Assembly: GCA_951813575.1 (NCBI GenBank)
Contig: OX638375.1
Location: forward strand, 1,083,501-1,147,500
Direction of reading: 5' to 3'
From: Candidatus Binatia bacterium
GTDB lineage: Bacteria > Desulfobacterota > Binatia > UBA9968 > JAJDTQ01
Length of the DNA: 64,000 bases
Part shown: positions 1 to 7,787 of the stretch, piece by piece
Position numbering within the stretch: position 1 is the stretch's first letter
How the letters are laid out: every line of letters starts with the position of its first letter
Translations under genes and position numbers: made by a program
Notes under the pieces: model-generated
Seen by the model: only the letters and a program-made list of their open reading frames with translations
The model's database searches: none
What the model was told of the DNA's origin: nothing

Positions 1-104
1 CCGGCAACCGTTGTTGCTAGTGTCCTGTCTCACCACTAGTGTTCGCGTCCGGTAACGGGCTCGTAAAGCCGCGTCTTTGCGGTTCCCGGGAAGGGGTGCT
101 CACC

Positions 105-1196
105 ATGGGCAAACAGTTGTTCGAATTCATGACTCATTGGGACTCGCCACGCCCCATATGGTTCAAGCGGGATGAAGACGCACTGATCGGCACGCAGCGC
201 AGCGGCGGACGCCCGATGCCGCGGATCAAGCCCTTCGACCTGGTCAAGGGACCCACGAGCCTGCAGGGCGTGCGGCCCCCGGTGTTGTGGCAGGGGCAGG
301 ACGGGATCATCGAGGCACACTCCCCGGACGGCCCGGAGCCCGTCTTTCGCCGGCCGGCCGACTACGACGTGCTGGTATTCCAGTTCACCGGGAATGCCGC
401 GGCGGAGACGGAGTACGGCGAGTTCCACCTGTCACCCGGGTATTCCCTGCACGTACCCGCGGGCGTGTCGTACCGCATGATCGGCGCCCCGGGTTGCCGG
501 CAACTGGTGGTCAAGGTCCACAAGCCCGTGGCCACGACCCTGGACCCGGACAACCCTTTGACCCATTCCGAGTTTAGCGCCCGAGCCGAGGGCGAACCCT
601 CCGGCCCACAAGCGGTCGCCATCCCTCCGCGTGAGGGGCGGATACTCGAAGTGACCGATTTCTGGGACCCGGCGCTGGAGTCCATCGTCATCGAACGCGA
701 CCACGCCCAGCTCGTGGGCTGTGTCACTTTCGAGCGCGGCAAGGGGCGGGAGATCACGGTGATGCGGGTCTTCGACTACTTCACCGGAATGACCGGCAAG
801 GGCGGCGGACCGGGTCCCCAACAATACGAGAGCGAGGACTTCCGCACCGATACCTACAACACCGAGGGGCAGCAGGCTGGCTTTCACCGGGGCATGGACG
901 ACGACGAGATCTGGTTCCAGTTCCGCGGCCATGCCACCAACGACACCGAGTGGGGCGTGCACGAGCTCGACCCCGGCGAGATGGGTTACGTGCCCCGGGG
1001 CATCGCCCACCGCATCACGGGCGGCCCCGGTTTCCTGCGCTACGTCTTTTACTTCCGCCATCCCATGTACCCGCAGGCGGACTCCTTCGGCCCCCAGGGC
1101 GGCACGGCGTTCGACGTGGAGACGGTCACCTTCGAGGAGTTGCCTGCCTTGGCCGAGGCCAAAGCGAGGGAAGCCGCCAACCCGAGAAGGGGTTAG
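105..1196 (+). CDS. bicupin protein, homogentisate dioxygenase-like fold
   Basis: A 363-residue protein with two cupin barrels. The first lies near residues 85-140 and carries ETEYG, then PG, then VPAGVSYR. The second lies near 263-305 and carries DTEWG, PGEMGYVP and GIAHR. This duplicated layout is seen in homogentisate 1,2-dioxygenase and related ring-cleaving bicupins, which bind iron through His and Glu residues. Identity as a dioxygenase is inferred and the substrate is unknown. The ATG at 105 is chosen over an in-frame start at 39 because an AAGGGG-like ribosome site precedes it. Two further cupin proteins lie at 7788-8651 and 8692-9825, and the latter shares the N-terminal pattern EFMTxW...PRP. 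Confidence 0.75.
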   Translation: MGKQLFEFMTHWDSPRPIWFKRDEDALIGTQRSGGRPMPRIKPFDLVKGPTSLQGVRPPVLWQGQDGIIEAHSPDGPEPVFRRPADYDVLVFQFTGNAAAETEYGEFHLSPGYSLHVPAGVSYRMIGAPGCRQLVVKVHKPVATTLDPDNPLTHSEFSARAEGEPSGPQAVAIPPREGRILEVTDFWDPALESIVIERDHAQLVGCVTFERGKGREITVMRVFDYFTGMTGKGGGPGPQQYESEDFRTDTYNTEGQQAGFHRGMDDDEIWFQFRGHATNDTEWGVHELDPGEMGYVPRGIAHRITGGPGFLRYVFYFRHPMYPQADSFGPQGGTAFDVETVTFEELPALAEAKAREAANPRRG

Positions 1197-1204
1197 CACG
1201 TCAG

Positions 1205-1232
1205 TTGACAGGTACTTTGGGGAGCTTATAAT
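1205..1232 (+). promoter_or_regulatory. consensus sigma-70 promoter
   Basis: TTGACA (1205-1210), a 16-bp spacer and TATAAT (1227-1232), both hexamers perfect. It faces the M24 gene at 1382. The predicted leader would contain the inverted repeat at 1248-1352. No other perfect pair was seen in the window. Confidence 0.7.
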
Positions 1233-1247
1233 CCGCTTTTGCCAAAA

Positions 1248-1352
1248 GTGGCGTCCTTCGACTTCGCTTCGCTCAGGACGAACGGTCATGGGGTTGGCTT
1301 CCGTTGCCCTACAACGGTCCGTCCTGAGCGAAGCGAAGTCGAAGGACGCCAC
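1248..1352. repeat. 33-bp perfect inverted repeat (REP-like hairpin)
   Basis: Arms 1248-1280 and 1320-1352 are exact reverse complements, with a 39-bp centre. The arm carries the motif GTCCTTCGACTTCGCTTCGC. Single, slightly diverged copies of that motif occur at 7733-7769 and 11805-11843, so it is a dispersed repeat family, here in a head-to-head pair. It sits in the probable leader of the M24 gene and could fold in mRNA. Confidence 0.8.
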
Positions 1353-1381
1353 CCACCTCCGCGAGACGAAAGATCGACACC

Positions 1382-2581
1382 ATGCCTGACACCGACCTCA
1401 TCCCCGGCCTCTCGCTCGCCGAAAGGGATCGCCGACACCAACTCGTGCGGGAAAAGATGGCCGTGGCGGGATTGGACGTCCTGCTGCTGCCGGCCAACAC
1501 CAGCCGTTGGGAGCAGGTCATGGCCGACTCCCGCTATGTAACGGGTATCGGCGGATTCGCCACGGAGGTGTTCACGATCTTTCCCGCCGAGGGACCGGTA
1601 ACGGCGTATGTCTTCAACCGGGCCAACTGGTGGAAGCAGGTCCAGGACTGGGTCGAGGACGTCAGGGACGGCCGCAATCGATGGGCCGAGGACGCGGTGG
1701 CGCGGCTCCGGGAGCTGGGCTTCAAGAACGGCCGGCTGGGCGTGTCCGGACTCTCGGGACTGATCCGGACGCCGGACGGCATCGTGCCGCACACCACGGT
1801 GGAACTCCTCCGGCAAGCGTTTCCCGACGCCGAGATGGTGAACGCCACGAGTCTGATGCAGGAAGTCCGGGCCATCAAGAGCGCCGAGGAGATCGGCTGC
1901 ATGGAACGCTCCATGGAAATCATCGAGCGCATGATCGACGCCATGACCGAAGGGGCGCGGGAAGGCGCGTCCGAGAAGGAACTCTACGCGGACATGGCTC
2001 ACGTGATGCTCCGGAGCGGCGGGGAGCTGCCGACGCTCTTCTTCCTGGGCTCGGGGCCCGGCGCCACCCAAAGCTCCTTCGTGCCCACCAACCGCGTCAT
2101 CAAAAACGGTGACCGCATCGTCAACGAGATCGAGGCCAAGTACGCCGGCTACGCGGCGCAGGCGGTACGCCCCATGCTCCTGGGCGAGCCCGACGCGACC
2201 TTCCGGGAGCTCATGGACATTTCCTGCGCCTGCTTTCACGCCATCCTCGGCGCCATGAAACCGGGAGTGACCTTCGGCACCCTGTTCGACACGTACATGA
2301 AGACCGTGGAGGACCTCGGCGACGGCAAGTACATGTGGAGCCACCCGATGATGCACGCCCGCGGACTGGGAGACGACGGACCCGCGCTCATGGGCGACGC
2401 CGACGTCGAACGCTTCCAGAAAATCCAGCTCGCATCCGGGATGGTCTTCATCCTGAAACCCCGCATTCGCATGACCGAGGGCAAGGATCACGCGAGCATC
2501 GGCGACACGGTGGTGGTGACCGACGACGGCGCCCGGCGGCTGGGGTCCAGCAAGCTGGAGCTGATCACCGTACCGTCGTAA
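1382..2581 (+). CDS. M24 (pita-bread fold) protein, creatinase/Xaa-Pro peptidase-like, metal ligands replaced
   Basis: A 399-residue protein with the two-domain layout of Xaa-Pro aminopeptidase and creatinase: an N-terminal creatinase-N domain to about residue 165, then the pita-bread domain. The five metal-ligand positions of active M24 peptidases (D, D, H, E, E) align here with Glu249, Gln260, His325, Lys359 and Gly374, so only the histidine is kept. Creatinase also works without metal, so the protein may be a metal-independent C-N hydrolase or a non-catalytic relative; this is inference. A consensus promoter lies upstream at 1205-1232. The LLM gene begins 17 bp downstream, so the two are probably co-transcribed. 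Confidence 0.8.
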   Translation: MPDTDLIPGLSLAERDRRHQLVREKMAVAGLDVLLLPANTSRWEQVMADSRYVTGIGGFATEVFTIFPAEGPVTAYVFNRANWWKQVQDWVEDVRDGRNRWAEDAVARLRELGFKNGRLGVSGLSGLIRTPDGIVPHTTVELLRQAFPDAEMVNATSLMQEVRAIKSAEEIGCMERSMEIIERMIDAMTEGAREGASEKELYADMAHVMLRSGGELPTLFFLGSGPGATQSSFVPTNRVIKNGDRIVNEIEAKYAGYAAQAVRPMLLGEPDATFRELMDISCACFHAILGAMKPGVTFGTLFDTYMKTVEDLGDGKYMWSHPMMHARGLGDDGPALMGDADVERFQKIQLASGMVFILKPRIRMTEGKDHASIGDTVVVTDDGARRLGSSKLELITVPS

Positions 2582-2598
2582 CGGCAAGCACGAATCTC

Positions 2599-3546
2599 AT
2601 GGAACTCGGCCTGCTGCTGCATACGCGGGACTTGGTCCGGGACCAAGGGCCTGCCTCCTTCGACACGTTGTGGAAACAAGCCGAGAAGGCTGAAGATGCT
2701 GGCTTCGACCACATCTGGCTGGGCGACAGCGTCACCATCCTGAACCGGGCCCGGGGCGACTGCCTCACCACCATGGCGGCCCTGGCGTGCAAGACCCGGC
2801 GGATCCGGCTTGGCGCCGTGCCCTTCCTCGGGGCGCTGCGGAACCCCGTGCTGCTGGCCCACACGCTGGCCACCGTGGATGTCATTTCCCAGGGACGCGT
2901 GGTACTGGCAGTGAGCGTGGGGCCCACGCGCGACTATATCCAGCGGCAGTTCGAGGCCTGCGGCGTACCCGCCGGCGAGAAGGCGGGACGTTTGAGCGAA
3001 ACCATAGAGATCATGCGGCGGCTCTGGAAGGAAGAGTCCTTCGCATACGAGGGCAGGTACTTCCGCTTCGAGGAGATCGGCGTCCTGCCCAAACCGGTGC
3101 AACAGCCCGGGATACCCATCTGGATCGCCGCCGACCGGAACGAGACCGGCTTCAAACGCGTCGGCCGGCTGGGGGACGGGTGGGTGACCTTGGTCTCATC
3201 CCTGGAACAGTTCGGCGCCAACCGCCGCAAGATCGACGAATACGCCGCGTCGTTCGGCCGTCCGGGTGCGGTGGGCGCGTCCGCCCTCTACGCGACGCTG
3301 CGCATGGACCGGGACGGCGATGCCGCGCGCACCGAGGGCTGGGCCTGGATGGAAGCCTTCTTCCGCCAGCCCAGGGCCAGACTCGAGTACCACTTGACCG
3401 TTTTCGGAACACCCGACGAGTGCGCCGACCGGCTTCGGGGGTACGCGCGGTCCGGGCTCACGGCACTGATCATCCGGGTTGCGTCCGACGACCCAGCGGA
3501 ACAGACGCGGTTGATCTTCGAGGAGCTAAAGCCCCGGCTTGCGTGA
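2599..3546 (+). CDS. LLM-class flavin-dependent oxidoreductase
   Basis: A 315-residue bacterial-luciferase-like TIM barrel, as in F420- or FMN-dependent monooxygenases and reductases. Family signatures are visible: an N-terminal MELGLLLHT strand, DHIWLGDS near residue 35, TRRIRLGAVPFLGALRNPVLLA near 65-85, and IPIWIAADRNETGFKRVGRLGDGW near 175-200. The length is typical. The ATG at 2599 follows the M24 stop by 17 bp, and the coding frame is open well upstream but lies inside the M24 gene. The cofactor (FMN or F420) and substrate cannot be read from the sequence. It probably belongs to the operon running from M24 to the OCD-like gene. A second LLM protein is at 31034-32053. Confidence 0.85.
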   Translation: MELGLLLHTRDLVRDQGPASFDTLWKQAEKAEDAGFDHIWLGDSVTILNRARGDCLTTMAALACKTRRIRLGAVPFLGALRNPVLLAHTLATVDVISQGRVVLAVSVGPTRDYIQRQFEACGVPAGEKAGRLSETIEIMRRLWKEESFAYEGRYFRFEEIGVLPKPVQQPGIPIWIAADRNETGFKRVGRLGDGWVTLVSSLEQFGANRRKIDEYAASFGRPGAVGASALYATLRMDRDGDAARTEGWAWMEAFFRQPRARLEYHLTVFGTPDECADRLRGYARSGLTALIIRVASDDPAEQTRLIFEELKPRLA

Positions 3547-3621
3547 GGGAGCCAGTGCAAATGCCACGGGACATCGGCAAGGCAGAGCCACGGACGGGCG
3601 CCTCCAAGGCTGGGCACGACA

Positions 3622-4563
3622 ATGACGGTTCTGCTGCGGAGCTCTGAGGTCGAGGACCTGATGGACCTCGAGACCGCCATGGCGGTGCTCGAAGAGATCT
3701 ACGTCGACCAGGCCAACGGCGAGGTGAATGCGATTCCGCCCCTGCGTCTCATGGACCGCGGCATCCGCCTGGTGGCGGGCGGCCTAGGCCGTCCCGACCG
3801 CGTGGGAATCCGTCTCAGCCCCACCGGCGGCGACGCCGTGGCGCTGATCTACGAAATGAGCTCGGGCAGACTCCTCTCCATCATGAACTACCCGTTCAGC
3901 GAATTGCGCATCGCCGCCACGGTGGGCCTGGCGCTGGACCGCCTGACCGGCCCGGACGTGAGGTCGGCAGCGCTCATCGGCAGCGGGCGGCTGGCCCCTT
4001 CGCTGCTCCAGGCCGCCACGGGGCTGCGGCCCATCGAGCGTGTGCGCGTGTACAGCCGCAGCGCGGAACGGCGGGAAGCCTTCGCCCGTCAGGCGTCGAG
4101 GGACTTCGGCATCGAAGTGGCGGCCGTCTCCGATCCGCTCGAAGCCCTGGCCGAGGCGGACATCGTTCTGGTGAGCACCAATTCGCCGGAGCCCGCACTT
4201 CGCGGCGAGTGGCTGCGGCCGGGGCAGCCCGTCTTCGGCTGCGGACGTCCCAACGAGTTCGACGACGAAACCTATCTCCGGTCGGGGATGATCGTGGTAT
4301 CGAGCAAGAACCACGAGCTGGGTTACTACGACACCCAACTCGACCGGCCGCTCATCCGGCTGTCGCTGGAGAACCGGATCGTCTGGGATGACGTCATGGA
4401 ACTGGGCCAACTGGTGGCCCGCGAAGGACCGCCGCCGGGGCTGGAAGACGACATTGCGGTTTTCCGGGAGTCCCAGGGAGGGTACAGTGACGTGGCGTTA
4501 GCAAGCTTCGCCTACGAACAGGCCGTGAGCAAAGGCCGCGGCCAGGACATCGTGTTGGATTGA
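3622..4563 (+). CDS. ornithine cyclodeaminase / mu-crystallin family protein
   Basis: A 313-residue NAD(P)-dependent protein of the OCD/mu-crystallin family, which includes ornithine cyclodeaminase, alanine dehydrogenases and ketimine reductases. The Rossmann glycine motif appears as ALIGSGRLAPSLLQA near residue 115, followed by a RVYSRSAERREAFA strand-helix. In OCD the substrate-binding region includes an Arg-Thr pair and an acidic residue before the dinucleotide fold; here the segment reads IYEMSSGRLLSIMNYPFSELRIAA, so RT is RI. The true substrate may therefore not be ornithine. It lies 75 bp after the LLM gene and 65 bp before an ABC binding-protein gene. Confidence 0.8.
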   Translation: MTVLLRSSEVEDLMDLETAMAVLEEIYVDQANGEVNAIPPLRLMDRGIRLVAGGLGRPDRVGIRLSPTGGDAVALIYEMSSGRLLSIMNYPFSELRIAATVGLALDRLTGPDVRSAALIGSGRLAPSLLQAATGLRPIERVRVYSRSAERREAFARQASRDFGIEVAAVSDPLEALAEADIVLVSTNSPEPALRGEWLRPGQPVFGCGRPNEFDDETYLRSGMIVVSSKNHELGYYDTQLDRPLIRLSLENRIVWDDVMELGQLVAREGPPPGLEDDIAVFRESQGGYSDVALASFAYEQAVSKGRGQDIVLD

Positions 4564-4628
4564 ACGAGCTGGAGTCACCGCGGCCCTGCCCTGCCAAGGG
4601 AGGGCGCCGCGACCAAAGGAGGAAAGCC

Positions 4629-5744
4629 ATGAGGAACTTACGCCCAGCAACCATGAGCGCGCTGCTCGCCGCCGCGCTGTTCTGCTTTGCGGCATCCGGA
4701 CCCGCCATGGCGGCGGACCGGACCGCCGCGCTCGACGAATTGATCAAGGCGGCCAAGGCCGAGGGCGGGACGCTCATCGCCCACGCCATCATCGAGGACG
4801 TCCGGGCGAGACGGGCAGTCGTCGCGGCCATGAACAAGATGTACGGCGTTGACGTGAAGTGGGAGTACGTCGACTTCCCCAACCAGAACCGCTTCGCGGC
4901 CCGGCTGATGAAGGAGGCCAAGGCAGGACGGCAACCGTCGACGGACGTCTTCAACGGCACCCAGTCGACCATCCCGCGGCTGCTCAAGGCCAATATGCTC
5001 GCGGAAGTGAAGAACTGGCGTGAGCTCCATCCGAGCCTGCCCGAGGACGCCATCGTGCCCGGTGGCGGGGCCATCCCCGAGCATACCCGTATCGGCGGTT
5101 TCGCCTACAACACGCGGCTGGTGCCCAAGGACAAGGTCCCGCAAAAGCTCGAGGACCTGCTGGACCCCTTCTGGAAGGGCAAGCTGGCTTCCACCACCTA
5201 CGCCGCGGTCTGGGACCGCGCGAGCGTGAGCGAGCAGGGCACCTTCGATGCCGAGAAGGCGACGCGCATCCGGAACCTGCTGTCGGCGCTGGTCAAGAAG
5301 GGACACATCGTCGGCCTGATCGGCTGCGGCGACGAGAACCGAATCGCCAGCGGCGAGTTCGTCGGGCTGGCGATGATGTGCAGCGCCAACAACGTCTGGA
5401 AAGGCCAGGCCAAGGGAGCGCCGCTGGAAATGGCCTACATCGAGGAGACCAACAACCTCAGCCACTCGTACATGGGCCTGCTGAAGCAGGCGAAGTACCC
5501 CAACACGGCCAAGCTCTTCATGGTGTTCATGCAGACGCCGGAAGGACAGGCGCTCAACCGCAAATGGGAGGTGGCGGATACCAGCTACTATCCCGAGAAC
5601 ACCATGTACAAGATCGCCAAGGACCTGAGGGATCGGGGCGTGGCGCCGCCGTACATCAGCATCCCTACCTACATGAAGGTCAAGAAGGACGTGGAGAAGT
5701 GGAAGAGCGAGTACAAGAAGATCCTGGTGGGGCAAAAGAAGTAG
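4629..5744 (+). CDS. ABC transporter extracellular substrate-binding protein
   Basis: A 371-residue exported binding protein with a signal peptide (positively charged start, hydrophobic core, cleavage after AMA near residue 29). The mature part has the layout of the iron(III)/spermidine/thiamine type-2 binding family, with YNTRLVP in the hinge region and DVFNGTQSTIPRLL near residue 110. AAAGGAGG precedes the ATG by about 5 bp, which settles the start. The cognate fused permease follows at 5983, separated by the 165-bp hairpin element at 5807-5971. No ATPase gene is present beside them. The ligand is unknown; the neighbours suggest an organic, perhaps nitrogen-containing, solute. Confidence 0.8.
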   Translation: MRNLRPATMSALLAAALFCFAASGPAMAADRTAALDELIKAAKAEGGTLIAHAIIEDVRARRAVVAAMNKMYGVDVKWEYVDFPNQNRFAARLMKEAKAGRQPSTDVFNGTQSTIPRLLKANMLAEVKNWRELHPSLPEDAIVPGGGAIPEHTRIGGFAYNTRLVPKDKVPQKLEDLLDPFWKGKLASTTYAAVWDRASVSEQGTFDAEKATRIRNLLSALVKKGHIVGLIGCGDENRIASGEFVGLAMMCSANNVWKGQAKGAPLEMAYIEETNNLSHSYMGLLKQAKYPNTAKLFMVFMQTPEGQALNRKWEVADTSYYPENTMYKIAKDLRDRGVAPPYISIPTYMKVKKDVEKWKSEYKKILVGQKK

Positions 5745-5806
5745 CGTAGCGGCGGAAGGGCGTGCCGGCCCGGCGGCCGTATCGTACGGCTTTGCCGGAC
5801 CGGACG

Positions 5807-5971
5807 CTAGTGTGGTGTCTGGTTAATTCGCGTCATAATATGCGGAGGATTTTTCGTCGTCGGCAAGGCGCGATGACGAGCAGTGGCGCGCACCACGCGA
5901 GGAAGAGCAACGCAGCCGACGGCGAAAAAGACCCGCAGATTATGATGCGAATTAACCAGACACCACACTAG
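5807..5971. repeat. 165-bp hairpin element, copy 1, with unique complementary arms
   Basis: Starts and ends with CTAG (5807-5810 and 5968-5971). The outer 33 bp at each end are complementary with one mismatch (G/A). Inside lies a partly self-complementary core at 5840-5941 with a GGATTTTTCG/GGCGAAAAAG pairing. The core is about 93 per cent identical to that of the second copy at 30879-31043, yet the arms share nothing with the arms of that copy beyond CTAGT. It sits between a binding-protein gene and its permease, ending 11 bp before the permease GTG. Confidence 0.85.
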
Positions 5972-5982
5972 AGGCCGGCGTT

Positions 5983-7728
5983 GTGGACACCGCCGTAACT
6001 GTCGACAGGGCCGCGGGCACGGGCCTGGGACGCTTCCTGGGCGCCCGCTTCGCGCTCATCGCGTTCACCGGCGCGGTGCTCTCGGTGGTGCTCGTCCTGT
6101 TGGTCGTGATCCTGGACATCGCGTTCCAGGATCCGCTGGATTCCTCGGTCTACACCCTCAAGAATTTCAGCGACCTGTACCTGGACCCCTTCGTCTACGG
6201 GGCGCTGTACAACACCGCCGTCTTCACGGCGGTGACGGTATTTGTCGCTCTGATCATCGCGGTGCCCATCGCGTGGCTCGCCGAGCGCACCGACCTCCCC
6301 GGCAGGAGCCTGGTGTTCCCGCTGATGACCGCCAGCGCGGTCATTCCCGGCACGTTCGGCGCCCTCGGCTGGCTGTTCATGTTCCATCCGAGGATCGGCA
6401 CGGTCAATCACTGGCTGATGGACCTGCTGCCGTTCATCGACTCCGCGCCCATCAACATCGTCTCGGTGTCGGGCATGGGGTTCATCTCGGGCCTGGGGTT
6501 GTCGTCGCTGGCGTTCATCATGCTGGCGGCGACGTTCCGCGCCATGGACCCGGCCCTGGAGGAGAGCGCGCAGATCCATGGCCTGAGTTTCTCTCAACGC
6601 ATCTGGCACGTGACCCTGCCGCTCATGTGGCCGGGCATCCTGGCCGCCGGCATCTACATCGGCACCATCGGCCTGGCCTCCTTCGACGTTCCCGCCATCA
6701 TCGGCATGGCGAACCGTATCTTCACCTTCAGCACGTTCGTCTTCAACGAGGCCGATCCGCAGGAGGGGCCGCCGAACTTCAGCATCGTCGGCGCCGCCAG
6801 CGTGCTGATGATCGTGGTGGGGCTGCTGCTGAGCTGGTGGTATCTCAAGGTCATCAGCCGCTCCCACCGCTACACGGTGGTCACCGGCAAAAGCTACCGT
6901 CCCAACATCGTCCCGCTGGGGCGGTGGTGGATCGCCGGCTGGGCGTTCATCAGCATCAAGCTGGCGCTGGGGGTGGTGTTCCCGTTCCTGGCCCTGGTGT
7001 GGGCATCGCTGATGCCCTACTTCCAGCCGTTCTCCATGCGGGCGCTGGCCTTCGTGTCCCTGGACAACTTCCGGCAGATCCCCTGGGACATCTTCTGGGT
7101 GGCGACCAAGAACACGGCGATCCTGACATTGACCGTGCCCACGATCCTGCTGTTCATCGGGCTGGCCATCTCGTGGGTGGTGATCCGCTCCGGGTTCCGC
7201 TACGCGTGGCTGGTGGACATGATCGCGTTCCTGCCCCACGCGGTGCCCAACCTCATCTTCTCCGTGGCCATCCTGGTCATCGCGCTGTTCTGGATCCCGG
7301 AGTACATCCCCTTCTACAACACCGTCTACATCATCCTCGTGGTCTTCGTGATCGCGCGCATCAGCTTCCCGACGCGGGTCTACAACAACGCCCTGCTGCA
7401 GATCCACAAGGAGCTGGACGAGGCCGCCTATGTCTCGGGACTGGGGCCCTTCGGGGTGCTGCGGAGCATCCTGGTGCCGCTGTTGGCGCCCGCAACGCTC
7501 TACGCCTGGATCTGGATCGCGCTGCTGTCGTACCGGGAACTGACCCTGGCGGCCTTCCTGACCGCCAAGGACAACCAGACCCTGCCCACGCTGGTCTTGA
7601 GCTTCGTCACCCGCGGCGAGTCCACGGTGGCGGCAGCGATATCGCTGCTGCTCCTGGCCTTCATGGTCCCGCTGGTGGTGCTGTACTTCTTCTTCGGCCG
7701 GCGTACGCTTCAGTTGGGCGGCGCCTGA
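5983..7728 (+). CDS. ABC transporter permease, two fused membrane domains (FbpB/AfuB type)
   Basis: A 581-residue inner-membrane protein with about 12 membrane segments and two copies of the binding-protein-dependent transport domain. Each copy has the EAA loop that contacts the ATPase: LEESAQIHGLSFSQRIWHV near residue 190 and LDEAAYVSGLGPFGVLRS near residue 475. This fused form is typical of iron(III)- and thiamine-type importers. The start is taken as GTG at 5983 with GAGG at 5971-5974, which begins at the last base of the hairpin element. It should pair with the binding protein at 4629. No ATPase is encoded nearby, so one must be supplied from elsewhere. Confidence 0.85.
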   Translation: MDTAVTVDRAAGTGLGRFLGARFALIAFTGAVLSVVLVLLVVILDIAFQDPLDSSVYTLKNFSDLYLDPFVYGALYNTAVFTAVTVFVALIIAVPIAWLAERTDLPGRSLVFPLMTASAVIPGTFGALGWLFMFHPRIGTVNHWLMDLLPFIDSAPINIVSVSGMGFISGLGLSSLAFIMLAATFRAMDPALEESAQIHGLSFSQRIWHVTLPLMWPGILAAGIYIGTIGLASFDVPAIIGMANRIFTFSTFVFNEADPQEGPPNFSIVGAASVLMIVVGLLLSWWYLKVISRSHRYTVVTGKSYRPNIVPLGRWWIAGWAFISIKLALGVVFPFLALVWASLMPYFQPFSMRALAFVSLDNFRQIPWDIFWVATKNTAILTLTVPTILLFIGLAISWVVIRSGFRYAWLVDMIAFLPHAVPNLIFSVAILVIALFWIPEYIPFYNTVYIILVVFVIARISFPTRVYNNALLQIHKELDEAAYVSGLGPFGVLRSILVPLLAPATLYAWIWIALLSYRELTLAAFLTAKDNQTLPTLVLSFVTRGESTVAAAISLLLLAFMVPLVVLYFFFGRRTLQLGGA

Positions 7729-7732
7729 GGAT

Positions 7733-7769
7733 GGCGTCCCGAGCGTAGCGAAGCGAAGTCGAAGGCGCC
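7733..7769. repeat. single copy of the dispersed CTTCGACTTCGC repeat
   Basis: Matches one arm of the inverted repeat at 1248-1352 with a few changes (reads AGCGAAGCGAAGTCGAAGG). It lies in the gap between converging genes and may act as a weak hairpin or simply be a dispersed REP-like unit. Confidence 0.6.
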
Positions 7770-7787
7770 AATCAGCCCTGTTCCCGC

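Noticed and set aside
14..45. Possible fragment of a hairpin element (CTAGTG near both ends)
   Set aside because: Only short CTAGTG strings match and the core is absent, so it cannot be supported.
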